A DNA stretch of 42,420 nucleotides, from assembly GCA_028277205.1 (NCBI GenBank), contig JANQGT010000043.1, forward strand, positions 1 through 42,420. Reading direction: 5' to 3'. The stretch comes from Candidatus Altimarinota bacterium (GTDB lineage Bacteria > Patescibacteriota > Gracilibacteria > BD1-5 > UBA2023). The position numbers and the translations under genes are program-made. Position 1 is the first letter of the stretch; each line of letters opens with the position of its first letter. This document shows, one piece after another, positions 1-9,587 of this stretch. The notes beneath the pieces are model-generated. The model did no database searches and had not been told where the DNA came from. It was given only the letters and a program-made list of their open reading frames with translations.

Positions 1-34
1 TTTCGCGTAGTTTCGGGGTTTACGTTTTGGACTC

Positions 35-607
35 ATGCGCTGAAATCTCAAATCAAAACCGGAAATCCGTCGATACATGCGGGAGAGACTCGCCCGCACT
101 GATCCGCGTGCGAGAGAGCGTGCCGAGCAGACGCTGCTCGACTGATGCCTGGAAAAAGTCGAAAGCGCAAACACTCGTACCATACTCCTGTATGCGAGTC
201 TCCCCGACGAGATCGCTACATATAGACTCATCGACACAGTAGCATCACGCGAAGACCTGACGGTACTCCTCCCGCGTGTCCGCGACGGACGCATGGAGGC
301 GGTACGAGTGACTGGCTCCAGCGAATTTCGCACCGGAAAATACGACATCCACGAACCGGTATGACCGGTATTTTCCGGCTCATCCATCCAGATCGCGATC
401 GTGCCGGGTCTCGCATTTGACCCGGAGTGATACCGTCTCGGACGGGGCGGAGGATACTATGACCGGTTTTTCGCTGAAAATACCGGTATCAAAAAAATCG
501 GCGTGGGGTATGATTTTCAGTGTTTGGCGACGGTCGCACGCGAATCGCATGATATCCGCATGGATGAGATGTGGATTGTTTCGTCTGGTTTTCCGATGGA
601 TGATTAG
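35..607 (+). CDS. 5-formyltetrahydrofolate cyclo-ligase
   Basis: Predicted to convert 5-formyl-THF to 5,10-methenyl-THF with ATP in cytosolic folate metabolism. The frame is 190 residues, usual for the family, once UGA is read as Gly at 41-43, 143-145, 362-364 and 428-430. The C-terminal signature VPGLAFDPE-G-YRLGRGGGYYD is complete only if the UGA at 428 (residue 132) is glycine, which is the conserved residue there. The N-terminus has the expected basic helix (KPEIRRYMRERL). A TAG at 8-10 lies upstream in frame, so the ATG at 35 is the first start. The stop TAG (605-607) overlaps the stop of the convergent helicase. Family assignment is secure. Confidence 0.9.
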
Positions 608-2082
608 CGGTTGTTTCACATATTTCTGCTTGCATTTCCCCGGTATCATCCGCCTCGTCTCGGTCCGCGAAAATTTCTGCGAGAAAAATTTCCACTGCGA
701 CGCGGACGCGCGGGATGCTCGAGCCGATGCAAAAACTCATCGAGACGCCGACCAAACAGCCCGACCCGCTCCGGACCGCTTGCACGCGTACGGGCGAGCA
801 GGAGGGAAAAGAGACGTCGTGCCGTCTGCTCGGCGCCGAGCTCCGAAAACAATGTCTCAAGCAGTACATTCGCATCCACCTCATCCTCCGATCGCTCACG
901 GATCGCCGACAGGAGCGCATTACCCCTGACGGTTTGTATCTCCGAGAGTGTCGGGACGAGCCGGTGAGACATGGTATTTCCGAGCTGAGATCGTATCGCC
1001 TGCAGCGATCGCAGTTCCCGAGGTGTGACAAATGTAACGGCGACACCGCGCGCCCCCGCGCGCCCCGTGCGACCGATGCGGTGGACGTAGCTCTCTGGCT
1101 CCATGGGGATATGAAAATTGAGCACATGCGAGACGCCGCGCACATCCAGTCCGCGAGCGGCGACATCCGTAGCGATGAGTACGCGAATGTGTCCGGCATG
1201 AAAATCGGCGATGACTCGCTCGCGCTGGCGCTGCTCCATATCGCCATGCAGCCCCTTTGCCGAGTATCCTCGGGAGATGAGGAGTGTGGCGAGTCGATCG
1301 ACTTCGCTTTTCGTCCGACAAAAGATAATGATCTTTTCCGGTCGTTCGCTCTCGATGACGCGTATGGTCGCCTCGTCGCGCTCGGATTCTTCGATGACGT
1401 GATAGCGCTCGTCGATATTGCGATTGGTGCTTGCGGCGTTTTCCGGTACGACGCTGACCGTCACCGGATCTGAGAGAAAATCACGCGACAGTTTTCTGAT
1501 CGCCTCGGGTATCGTCGCCGAAAACAAGAGCGTCTGGCGATCCGACGGCAGGTGTGACAGGATAGCGCGAATATCATCGATAAATCCCATATCGAGCATC
1601 TCGTCTGCCTCGTCGAGTACGACGATATGCGGTGCGAGCTCTCGAGCCAGACGTCCGCCCTCCAGCAGATCCAGGAGGCGTCCCGGCGTCCCGACCACGA
1701 CAGAAGCCCCCGAGCGAATCGCCGACATCTGACGTCCGTACGCCTGTCCGCCGGATACGACTACACTGCGTATCCCTTTATGCTTTCCAAAGCTCGTGAT
1801 TGCTTCGCCGACTTGATTTGCAAGCTCGCGAGTCGGAGTGATGACAAGCATTTCCACACCGCAGTTTCCCCGGAGGCGGTGCAGTCCTCCCAGACCGAAT
1901 GCGGCGGTTTTTCCCGTACCGGTCTGCGCCTGCGCGATGACATCACGCCCCTCGATGATATGCGGTATCGCCTTGCGCTGGACCGGACTCGGCACCGTAA
2001 ACTCGAGATCTCGGACACTCGCAAGCAAGCGCGCATCGAGACCGAACGCTTCAAATCCCTCGTCGTTAGGTATTTCGGACAT
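604..2082 (-). CDS. DEAD-box ATP-dependent RNA helicase
   Basis: A 492-residue cytosolic RNA helicase of the DeaD/RhlE/CsdA type, probably acting in ribosome assembly or mRNA remodelling. Visible motifs: Q-motif (PSPVQ, 31-35), motif I AQTGTGKT (52-59), PTRELANQ, TPGRLLDLL, DEAD (157-160), SAT (188-190), ARGLDVRGV, and HRIGRTGRAG (334-343). The basic Gly/Arg-rich tail continues past TGA at 646-648 and 616-618 (read as Gly) to TAA at 604-606. The ATG at 2082 gives MSEIPND; a TTG 18 bases further upstream is possible but less likely. There is no Shine-Dalgarno sequence. It is convergent with the cyclo-ligase and the two stops share four bases. Confidence 0.93.
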
Positions 2083-2117
2083 ACAAAAAAAAGCTATCAA
2101 ATACAGTGCGTCTGATC

Positions 2118-2420
2118 ATGAATGAGATATCGTCAGACTCCTCGGCGACTATCGCCAGGATGCTGTTTCAAAAAAACAAACCACACACGATTTTTACGCC
2201 GAAGCAGCAAGCATACAAATATTTTCTCGAAATGCAAACAAATCAATGACACGAAATGCAAAAAACCTGTCTGCAAAGCGACGATCGCACAGGATACAAA
2301 GCTACTTCGATCGAGGCATGCAAATCGACGAACACAGCGACAAGAAGCGTAATTCCGCTTTCGTTTGCGCGTCTCGTAGAAATCGCTATAATCCGACCAA
2401 ACGTTTTTTTGCGGTGTATC
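2118..2420 (+). other. Intergenic leader with an open frame, probably non-coding
   Basis: About 320 bases separate the divergent helicase and TPR genes. From an ATG at 2118 the frame stays open into the TPR gene if the TGA near 2250 is read as Gly, so a longer protein cannot be excluded from sequence alone. The stretch is AT-rich, its translation resembles nothing I know, and a good promoter (2365-2392) lies inside it. I therefore treat it as upstream region rather than gene. Confidence 0.4.
2365..2392 (+). promoter_or_regulatory. Sigma70-type promoter for the TPR-dnaB pair
   Basis: TTGCGC (2365-2370), 16-base spacer, perfect TATAAT (2387-2392). The ATG of the TPR gene follows 28 bases after the -10, giving a short leader without a Shine-Dalgarno motif. 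Confidence 0.6.
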
Positions 2421-3248
2421 ATGGAGTTTCTCTACTCGGCGAGATTTGTGACGGCGGAGGTATGGTTTCTGCTCGTGAATATCGGCTACATAGCGATATA
2501 CGTGCTCATACGCGGGACGGTCTTTGCCATTCGCGTATGGAGACTGTTTCATGCGCGGCGCGAGGTTCGCGAGCGATTTGAGCGACATGCTCAGGAGACA
2601 GTCGAAGACCCCGATGGGTACGATCCGCACTCGAATCGTCCCATCCTCTCCCGCGAGGATCGCAAACATATCCAGGAGCTCGTCTCTCTGGTGCGACTCA
2701 AAATAGCGCGGGGAGCGCTCGCCGAAGCGCGAGTACACGTGGTGGCGGGACTCTCCATTGATAAATTTGATCGCGATCTCAATCTGCTGCTGGCATCGCT
2801 ATATGAAGCTAACAACGACCATGCGAAAGCGGAGCTCGTCTACAAAGATCTCATCGTCCTGTATGCGGGTGATCCGGAGATCTATCTGCGACTCGCGCGA
2901 TCGCTCGCACTGCAGGAAAAATACGAAATCGCCTACGAGGTGTATCGGCGTCTGCTTGAGATCGATCCGGAAAATTTTGAAGCAAGAGAGCTGTTTGCCA
3001 GTGTCGCATTCACACTGGAAAAATACGAGGAGGCTCGCGAAGCGGCAAGGCGATACCTCAAAAAATTTCCAGCGAATATCGAGATGATGCATCTGCTCGC
3101 CGAGTCGCATATCTGCCTGGAGGATCATGAGAGAGCCCTCGAAGTCCTCGAAAAAATCCAAAACCTCGAACCGTACAATCACGACATTCGATCGCTCATC
3201 GATCGCATCCGACACGAGCACGCGTCCCGATCTCCCGATATCGTATAG
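2421..3248 (+). CDS. Membrane-anchored TPR-repeat protein
   Basis: A 275-residue protein with one hydrophobic segment near the N-terminus (about residues 11-35, VWFLLVNIGYIAIYVLI), a basic juxtamembrane stretch, then tetratricopeptide repeats through the C-terminal two thirds (for example AELVYKDLIVLYAGDPEIYL, AYEVYRRLLEIDPENFEAR, ALEVLEKIQNLEPYN). TPR units bind partner proteins, so this looks like a membrane scaffold facing the cytoplasm; the specific partner is unknown. The start is placed at MEFLYSAR, just after a strong -10. It ends in TAG 9 bases before dnaB, so the two are probably co-transcribed. It contains no UGA codons. Confidence 0.8.
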   Translation: MEFLYSARFVTAEVWFLLVNIGYIAIYVLIRGTVFAIRVWRLFHARREVRERFERHAQETVEDPDGYDPHSNRPILSREDRKHIQELVSLVRLKIARGALAEARVHVVAGLSIDKFDRDLNLLLASLYEANNDHAKAELVYKDLIVLYAGDPEIYLRLARSLALQEKYEIAYEVYRRLLEIDPENFEARELFASVAFTLEKYEEAREAARRYLKKFPANIEMMHLLAESHICLEDHERALEVLEKIQNLEPYNHDIRSLIDRIRHEHASRSPDIV

Positions 3249-3257
3249 TATCCGCCC

Positions 3258-4604
3258 ATGAATGCGAAAGTCCCGCCCCACTCCACAGAGGCAGAGCGCG
3301 GCGTCCTCGGCTCCATCCTCATCGATTCGGACGGTATCGTGCAGATATCGGATCTGCTTTCCGCCGAGGATTTCTATGAGCCTGCTCATGCGAAAATCTA
3401 TGAGACGATGCTCGCGCTCTCCCTCGCAAGCAAGGCGATAGATCTGCTGACCGTGCGCGAGGCGCTGGACGATAGGGGAGTGCTCGGGGATATCGGCGGA
3501 AATTCGTATCTGGCGGGGCTCGCCGATACCACGTACTCGAGTGCGAATATCTATCAGTACGCCCAGATCGTCAAAAATAAAAGCATCCTCCGAAAGCTCA
3601 TCCGCGCGGGAAATGAAATCATCCAGTACGGCTACGATGAGGAAACGGATATCAATAAACTGCTCGAACGTACGGAGCAATCCATTTTCCGGGTCACCCA
3701 GACATTCATCCAAAATCGGCTCGTCCATATCCGCGACATTCTCAATCTTCGCTACGAAGAATTTGCCGAGATCCACGAAAATCCCGATCTGCTCAAAGAC
3801 GGCATGACGTATGCCGGTTTTACCGGTGTGGACGGGATGCTCGGCGGATTCAAGCCGGGGGATATGGTCGTCATCGCCGCGCGTCCCTCCATGGGAAAGA
3901 CGGCGTTTATGCTGAATATGGCCCAAAACATGGGAAAGAACGGGAAAAACGTCGCGGTGTTTTCCCTGGAAATGTCAAAGGAACAGCTGACCGATCGTCT
4001 GATCGCCTCCGTCATGGGTGTCGACAGCTGGCGCCTGCAAAAGGGCGAGCTGCCGGATGAGGAGTTTGCGCGGATGGGGGATGCGCTGGAGGAGCTCTCA
4101 CATGCGAATATCTACATCGACGACTCGCCGCTCGGAAATCTCCTGGAGATAAAATCAAAATCCCGTCGCCTGAAAATGGAGTCGGGTCTCGACTGTGTGA
4201 TGATCGACTATCTGCAGCTCATGAGCGGAGGAAATCCTCTGAATCGCGTCCAGGAAATCAGTGAGATATCACGCGGTATCAAGGGACTCGCGCGCGAGCT
4301 CGAAGTGCCAATCATCGCTCTGTCGCAGCTGTCGCGAGCGGTCGAGTCGCGTACGTCAAAGGAGCCGGTACTCTCGGATCTGCGGGAGTCCGGATCTATC
4401 GAGCAGGACGCTGACGTCGTCATGATGCTGTATCGCGAGGACTACTACGAAGAAGTCATTGACTCCGAGCGACAGGGTATCTTGAGCATTTTCGTGCGAA
4501 AAAATCGAAACGGACCTACGGGCATGATCGATCTGAAATTCGAACGCCGGTATCAAAAATTTTATGATATCGCACGGGAATTCGGGGATGGATTCTCGGG
4601 ATAA
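3258..4604 (+). CDS. dnaB: Replicative DNA helicase DnaB
   Basis: A 448-residue hexameric helicase that unwinds DNA at the replication fork. It has the N-terminal DnaB domain (PPHSTEAERGVLGSIL) and the RecA-like motor with Walker A ARPSMGKT (208-215), the FSLEMSKEQL segment, Walker B DYLQLM (about 317-322), SQLSRAVE and the terminal R-K-N-R-N-G motif. Length is normal for the family. It ends in TAA and needs no UGA recoding. The ATG at 3258 follows the TPR gene by 9 bases, without a ribosome-binding motif. Confidence 0.97.
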   Translation: MNAKVPPHSTEAERGVLGSILIDSDGIVQISDLLSAEDFYEPAHAKIYETMLALSLASKAIDLLTVREALDDRGVLGDIGGNSYLAGLADTTYSSANIYQYAQIVKNKSILRKLIRAGNEIIQYGYDEETDINKLLERTEQSIFRVTQTFIQNRLVHIRDILNLRYEEFAEIHENPDLLKDGMTYAGFTGVDGMLGGFKPGDMVVIAARPSMGKTAFMLNMAQNMGKNGKNVAVFSLEMSKEQLTDRLIASVMGVDSWRLQKGELPDEEFARMGDALEELSHANIYIDDSPLGNLLEIKSKSRRLKMESGLDCVMIDYLQLMSGGNPLNRVQEISEISRGIKGLARELEVPIIALSQLSRAVESRTSKEPVLSDLRESGSIEQDADVVMMLYREDYYEEVIDSERQGILSIFVRKNRNGPTGMIDLKFERRYQKFYDIAREFGDGFSG

Positions 4605-4694
4605 ACTCTGAATTGCCCGCTGGCACTTGATTTTGCATTGATGTTGGAGTTTGTGGCAATAGCTCTCCTGACACAACGCAGGATATCCTCGTAA

Positions 4695-4874
4695 GAACAT
4701 TCATGTAAGAACGCACTTCAAAAGGAGTGCGCACGGGCGATAGAGCAAATATTTGAAACTATTGATACCTATCGAGAAAATACGCGTCCGCTCGTTCGGG
4801 GTTATTTCTCACTCCAAAAAAGTATCGACATGCTCGAACGTCTCGTACTCGACGTCCGGAAATCATCCTGCTAA
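4695..4874 (+). pseudogene. Small ORF remnant after dnaB, no start codon
   Basis: An open stretch between TAA at 4692 and TAA at 4872 reads as a plausible helical peptide (AIEQIFETIDTYRENTRPLV, then FSLQKSIDMLERLVLDVRKS), but it has no ATG, GTG or TTG before the coding-like part. Its TAA shares four bases (4871-4874) with the stop of the convergent glycosyltransferase, the arrangement seen at three true gene pairs here, which argues that it was once a gene. The same frame before the TAA at 4692 also looks weakly coding. I do not recognise a family. Confidence 0.3.
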
Positions 4875-5785
4875 ACACCGAAAAATTTGCGGAGTTTCGC
4901 GATGATTCTTTTGAGGGTAATGCCCTGTGTCTCCCGATACCATCGCGCAATGCGCTCGCAGACGATACGCGACTCCTCGACGGGCACGCTCGAGAAATCG
5001 AGACTCGGCGCCGTGCGTCAATCAAGGATGCCCGCGAGGCTCTCGTCCCCGGTGCAGTGTACTCCACTGCCGTCGAGACCGATATTTTTCACGAGGGAGT
5101 GTGTCGGATTCAGGCAGAGTCAATCGTTTTCGAAAATCGTCGCATACCAGAAAATCGCCCACGTCCGGATGCGTCCGATCCGATTTAGGCGGAGCTGTCG
5201 GTGAAAATCATGCGCGCCGTCGAGATTGAAGCGTCGGCGTTTTTCATCACTCCAGTCGCGCCCCATTTCCACATCTCGACGAAAATATTGCCACCGATCC
5301 GCCCACGTACCCCAGCCCCAGCAGTTCATCACCCGCCAAAAAAACGCGTCTCCGGGCACGCCGAGATCGACGGGATAGGTCCATCCCGTCACGTGCCACA
5401 CGCGCGGATTGTCTTCATAGTGTGCGAGCGCGGCATTCATCCATTCGAGAAATGCAGGGGCGGTTTCAATGTCGTCCTCTACTACGATGACTTTTCAGTA
5501 TTTAGCAATGGTTTCACCGACACCCTGGATGATATTTTCCGCGACTCCGAGATTGTTTTCCCGCTCGATGATTTCCACCTGCGCAAATCCCGACGCCGAT
5601 CGAGCGACTGCACGAGTTTCGTCAACGAATTTTCAATCTTTGCTATTTTTCGCTCCATCACAGTACATTCTGACGATCGTCTGCTCGGCAAGGCGATTTT
5701 TCGATAGCGCGTCAAGCGTACGCCGGAGATGATCGGGACGTGCGTAGGCAAAGAGCGCCACGGGAGCCAAAGAAAACGTTTTCAT
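4871..5785 (-). CDS. Family 2 glycosyltransferase
   Basis: A 304-residue GT-A fold glycosyltransferase, expected to add a sugar in surface polysaccharide or glycoprotein synthesis at the cytoplasmic membrane face. It reads PVALFAYARPDHLRRTLDAL at the N-terminus, then VEIIERENNLGVAENI, the acidic metal-binding VVEDDIE, and the acceptor-side HVTGW ... FFWRVMNCWGWGTW. Four UGA codons (5633, 5495, 5120 and 5018 as lowest coordinates) must be Gly; the one in AKY-G-KVIVVEDD is where relatives carry Gly. The start is the ATG at 5785 and the stop is TAG at 4871-4873. In the standard code only about 106 residues would be called. Donor and acceptor cannot be told from sequence. Confidence 0.88.
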
Positions 5786-5883
5786 AGCAAAGGAAAAGTC
5801 GTACGCTACAATTAGCCGTATATGATTATACGAATATACGTAGTATGTTTGGAAACAAAATTCTCTTTATTCTCTTTTCCGGT

Positions 5884-5921
5884 AAAATACTTTCCATAAG
5901 TCATATTATGGAAAGTGTTTT
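5884..5921. other. Long inverted repeat (16-bp stem, 6-base loop)
   Basis: The arms (AAAATACTTTCCATAA at 5884-5899 and its near-perfect complement at 5906-5921) have one G-T wobble and a 6-base loop. A T-rich run follows on the plus strand. It lies between the start of the minus-strand glycosyltransferase and the structured region to its right. It could be a terminator, an RNA element or a protein-binding site. Confidence 0.5.
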
Positions 5922-5924
5922 AGA

Positions 5925-6130
5925 TTTTCGGCAGTACCCCTCCCCGTGCATCGCTGAAATGCGAAATTATACATTCCTCCGCAAAACCACTGGTTTACTA
6001 ACCGGTGGATGGAGAGTATCCGAACGACAGTGAGGACGGACGCAGTTCGAAACTCGCCTGCAGGGCGATAAAAGCCCCCTGTCTCCTGACAGGAGGTTGT
6101 TTACTTGTTTGCTTCATATCACTCCTCCCG
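5925..6130. other. Candidate structured non-coding region
   Basis: No protein-like frame was found in the gap from 5786 to 6203. It holds several hairpins besides the 5884-5921 repeat: 5987-6008 (9-bp stem, loop TACT, one G-T pair), a short GCC/GGC stem around 6056-6066, and 6078-6093 (CCTGTC/GACAGG, loop TCCT). The clustering suggests a small RNA or leader element, but I could not match RNase P, tmRNA, SRP RNA or a riboswitch. Strand is undetermined. Confidence 0.3.
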
Positions 6131-6203
6131 CAGTATTCTCGCATACATATCGAAAATATCACCGAGTCAATTATCCTCTATTTAGCATATCACCGCTCCA
6201 GCC

Positions 6204-6718
6204 ATGCCAGAGACACCTGTCGACATTTTCACACAAATTCGCGATATCCCCTATCGCATCCCTCTCTCGCTCGACGAGGAGGATACTCGCTGCACTGGGA
6301 AATCCGCACGACTCTCGACGAGAGCTCGAGGCGCTGGGGATCCGGACACGGTATCGCATGTGCCGGTTTTTTTTGCAGTGGTGCCGGGCTGCCGAGACAT
6401 CTCTGCTCGACATGCTCGCCGATGACGCAAGCGAACATATTTTCGTAGAGTATGAACGGGATGGATTCTGGTATGCGCTCGATCCGACGTGGGATCCGGG
6501 ACTTGCCGGGATTTTCCCCATAGCCCGAGTGGGATGGTACTGGCAGTACGATCCTCGCTGTCCCCGCGACAGAGCTACTGTCTGTAGAGGAAAGTGCGCG
6601 TATCATGCACGAGATCACGCCCGAGCTCATCATCGAGGATCTTTCGATATACCGGGATTTCTACGCTGCGTTTGATGACTATCTGGACTGACAGAGGGCG
6701 CTATCGAAATCGGGATAA
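6204..6718 (+). pseudogene. Transglutaminase-like gene broken by two frameshifts
   Basis: Three consecutive frames together give one transglutaminase-like protein of about 170 residues. Frame one starts MPETPVDIFTQIRDIPYRIP and carries the catalytic Cys context TRCTGKSA. Near 6300-6320 it must move to the next frame (RELEALGIRTRYRMCRFF), which holds the His (EHIFVEYE) and Asp (ALDPTWDP) of a Cys-His-Asp triad. Near 6525-6545 it moves again to ILAVPATELLSVEESARIMH and ends YLD-G-QRALSKSG, with UGA at 6689-6691 and TAA at 6716-6718. Either a decaying gene or base-calling indels. The 3' end overlaps the end of convergent corA by 18 bases. Confidence 0.7.
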
Positions 6719-7636
6719 TACTCGAGTGAAGATACCTCGTCGCTTCATTTTTCGTCTGGCAAACGTCATGATGACGAGTCCCATGATGACGCCCGTCAGT
6801 ACGAGGAGCACAAATACGAATGTATCGGAAAAGGGGGCGCTCTCCAGATTCATGCCGAAAAAGCTGGTCAAAAGCGTAAGCGGCAGCAAAAACGCGGAAA
6901 AGAGCGTGAGATAGGTAATCGTGGAGTTTGTCTCGAGATCGAAAAAGGATTTGAGTGTATCCTCCATCGAGTCGATGTTTTCCTCCAGGAGGCGGATCTC
7001 ATCAGAGATTTGCTCCGCTTTATCCTGCAGACTCTCAAAGTATTCCTCCATCTCCTCGTGAAACATGACATTGATCCGATATTCGAGGGTCTTCAGGACA
7101 GAGATCTGCGGCTTTATGAGGTGTTTGAGCGTGACGATATTTCGCTTTTTGATCATGATATCCTCGATGAAATCCATACCCGGACGATCAAAGAGCTGTC
7201 GCTCCATGAGTCGGACTTCCGCTGTAAATTTATCGAGCATCCGAAATGTTTTATCAAACATCGCGTCGATAATCTCGTAGAGGATATGCGCTGTCGTCGG
7301 ACGTTCCGGCAGATCGCGCTTTCTTTGGTATCGATCAAATATCCGATCAAACGTTTTCGAGCTGTAGTCGTGTACACTTGCGAGGTAATCCGAGGAGAAA
7401 AAAAAGTTGTATTCGCTCCTGATATATCGCTTTGTGACAGGATTGTATTTTGGAAAATGCAGCGTGAGAAAGAGGTAGTGATCATAGATGTCTACGCGAT
7501 CACGCTGATTTTCCTCCAGGAGCGCCTCTCGATCGAGCTCATGAAAACCATAGCGCTCTACCAGCTCGCTGACCTGACTGTCATCGGGATCGACGAGATC
7601 GAGCCAGTGAAGTGCATCGAGCGTCGCGAGGCGCAT
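6701..7636 (-). CDS. corA: CorA-family Mg2+/divalent cation transporter
   Basis: A 311-residue inner-membrane channel subunit; CorA works as a homopentamer importing Mg2+ (some relatives carry Co2+, Ni2+ or Zn2+). It has the long acidic/helical N-terminal cytosolic domain, then two C-terminal membrane segments (ITYLTLFSAFLLPLTLLTSF and FVFVLLVLTGVIMGLVIM) with the signature GMN (261-263) at the end of the first, and a basic tail. Length and architecture are standard and no UGA is used. It starts at the ATG at 7636 and ends in TAG. It is divergent from the Cys-rich gene and has its own promoter. Confidence 0.95.
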   Translation of the reverse strand: MRLATLDALHWLDLVDPDDSQVSELVERYGFHELDREALLEENQRDRVDIYDHYLFLTLHFPKYNPVTKRYIRSEYNFFFSSDYLASVHDYSSKTFDRIFDRYQRKRDLPERPTTAHILYEIIDAMFDKTFRMLDKFTAEVRLMERQLFDRPGMDFIEDIMIKKRNIVTLKHLIKPQISVLKTLEYRINVMFHEEMEEYFESLQDKAEQISDEIRLLEENIDSMEDTLKSFFDLETNSTITYLTLFSAFLLPLTLLTSFFGMNLESAPFSDTFVFVLLVLTGVIMGLVIMTFARRKMKRRGIFTRVLSRFR

Positions 7637-7665
7637 ATATCTTAAAATCAGTGAAAAAGCTAAAA

Positions 7666-7693
7666 AATATATCAGATATTACTATATTCGCAA
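7666..7693 (-). promoter_or_regulatory. Promoter of corA
   Basis: On the minus strand TTGCGA (7693-7688), 16-base spacer, TATATT (7671-7666), 30 bases before the corA ATG. Confidence 0.5.
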
Positions 7694-7812
7694 AATAGAA
7701 AATAAAGCACTTGAAAGATGAACCGAATTTTGGGTCTAAAAATGTACGGAATAAATTCGACTTTGCTCTTGTTTCGATCGCAGATATCATCAATTTTGAT
7801 AATCGCTTTGTA

Positions 7813-7840
7813 TTGGATTGTGATCAGAAATAGCTACAAT
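7813..7840 (+). promoter_or_regulatory. Promoter of the Cys-rich protein gene
   Basis: TTGGAT (7813-7818), 16-base spacer, TACAAT (7835-7840), 23 bases before the ATG at 7864. A second TA-rich hexamer (CATAAT) lies closer to the start. Confidence 0.45.
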
Positions 7841-7863
7841 CACCCTATCATAATTCTATTCGC

Positions 7864-9579
7864 ATGCCTCCCGTATCCACCGACTCCCTCGTCGAAACCG
7901 CGATCTGCGCTGCATCGTGAGCTGCGTTTCCGATATACGGGGGAGATATCGATATGCTGGATCGACTCTCGCCCGTCATCGCCTGACGAAAATTTCCTCT
8001 CCCCCGTCCGACGCTCTGTCCCGAGGAGCGGGAGCGCCGACGACTCTCGCATCTCAATCTCAGAAATCTCTATAAAAAGTCCTCCGCGCTCGACGGCAAG
8101 ATACTCGTATCCATGCACGCGCCGACGAGCGATATCCAGATCTGGTCGCAAAAAGACTGGTGGAGCAATCGCTACGATGCTTTTACGTATTGACGCAAGC
8201 CGAATTTTCATGCCTCTATCACGACGCAGATCGCAGATCTGTACCGATCCGCACCCCAGCCCGCCCTCATGAATGCAGCGTATGCCATGATGGAAAACGC
8301 CGAATACAACAACTACTGCGAACCCTCTAAAAATGCGTATCTGAATTTCTCGGGAATGGAGCTCACAGAGAGTGCGTACTCTGTCGGCAGTGGTCGGCTG
8401 CATCGGTCATTTGATATCTGGTGGGCAGATCAGTCGGAGTATTGCTACGAGGTCAATAGCGGCGCAATGCTTCGAAAATGTTTTTTCATCCGAAATATCG
8501 ATACGTCGGACGATGCGGTATACTGCGCGTACGGATCGGGACTGAAGCACTGCATTGGATGTTTCGGTCTCATGAATAAAAGTCATCACGTCTTCAATGA
8601 GCCGGTCTCTCCGCAGGCATATGAGATCATGAGAAATTCACTCTCCGGATACCGGGCGTGGTGCGCGCTTAGTGAAAAATTTTCCGCGTTTGAACTGTCG
8701 CGTCCGCATCGGTGCGTCGCCTCTATGAATCATGAACACTGCTCCGGCGATCAGATTTTCGACTCGTCGGAGGTATTCGAGGGGTTTTACGTCGTCTCGG
8801 CAAAGCGCCTGCGTCATGCCCACGAATGCGGTCGCATCGCTGACAGTATGGATATCTCCATGTCCTACGACTCTGACGGGCTGCTATATCAGTGCCTCAT
8901 GTGCGGCAACTCGACGCGCTGCATCGGCGGTATCTCACTTGGAAAGTGTTCGGATGTCCACTACTCTATCAACTGCACGGGGTGTCGTCATTGCTTCGGA
9001 TGTGTCGGTATGGTAAATGTCGAATACTGCATTTTCAATCGACAATACACCCCCGAGACATACGCCGACACCGTCGCCACACTCATAGAGAAAATGCGCA
9101 CCGACGGCGAGTGGGGAGAATTTTTCCCTTCGTCGCTCTCCCCTTTCGGGTATGATGAGACACAGGCAATGGAGGAATTTCCACTCTCGAAAGACGAGGC
9201 GACAGCACGCGGATTTCGCTGGTCGGGCTACGAATCGCCCCCTCCAGAAGCAAAGAAAATCATCCCTGCATCGGCACTCCCGGACACAAGTGCAGAGGTG
9301 CCGGATGAAATACTGGACTGGGCGATCGAGTGCGAGATCACAAAAAAACCGTTTCGGCTCATCCCGCAGGAGCTCGATTTCTATAGAAGTGAGCACCTCC
9401 CAATCCCCCGTCGTCACCCCGAGCAGCGACATATCGATCGTGCTCGGGCGCGAAATCCGCGCCGTCTCTATACGCGCTACTGCGCGAAATGCGGTGCCGA
9501 GATGCGTACAAACTACGCCCCGGATCGACCGGAAATCGTCTGGTGTGAGACATGCTATGATCGAGAATTTTTGGGGTAG
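7864..9579 (+). CDS. Large Cys-rich CPR-type protein with C-terminal zinc ribbon
   Basis: A 571-residue protein of a family common in candidate-phyla-radiation genomes, of unknown function (sometimes mis-annotated as CaiB/BaiF). N-terminal block: CAASGAAFPIYGGDIDML, LSPVIAG-KFPLPRPTLCP, ERRRLSHLNLRNLYKK. Then come many scattered Cys motifs (CLMCGNSTRC, CTGCRHCFGCVG), EWGEFFPSSLSPFGYDE, and a terminal CAKCG...WCETCY zinc ribbon. UGA at 7918, 7984 and 8191 must be Gly; the last sits in DAFTY-G-R, where relatives have Gly. Odd feature: in the N-terminal knuckles the second Cys of each pair is replaced (CAAS, CPEE). ATG at 7864, TAG end. The standard code would lose the first 135 residues. Confidence 0.85.
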
Positions 9580-9587
9580 AGATGGAT

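Noticed and set aside
2133-2738. 201-residue minus-strand frame across the TPR gene start
   Set aside because: It is antisense to a good TPR coding region with its own promoter and shows no domain.
6050-6060. A TTCGAAA string resembling a tRNA T-loop
   Set aside because: No matching T-stem, acceptor stem or anticodon arm could be built. No tRNA-Gly(UCA) or other tRNA was found in the window.
6056-6083. Resemblance of a GGCGATAAAAGCC stretch to part of a ykkC (guanidine-I) riboswitch
   Set aside because: The other conserved ykkC elements are absent, and the gene downstream is a broken transglutaminase, not a guanidine transporter or carboxylase.
6204-6718. Programmed ribosomal frameshifting in the transglutaminase-like gene
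   Set aside because: Two separate shifts would be needed, with no slippery heptamer or obvious stimulator at either position; decay or sequence error is simpler.
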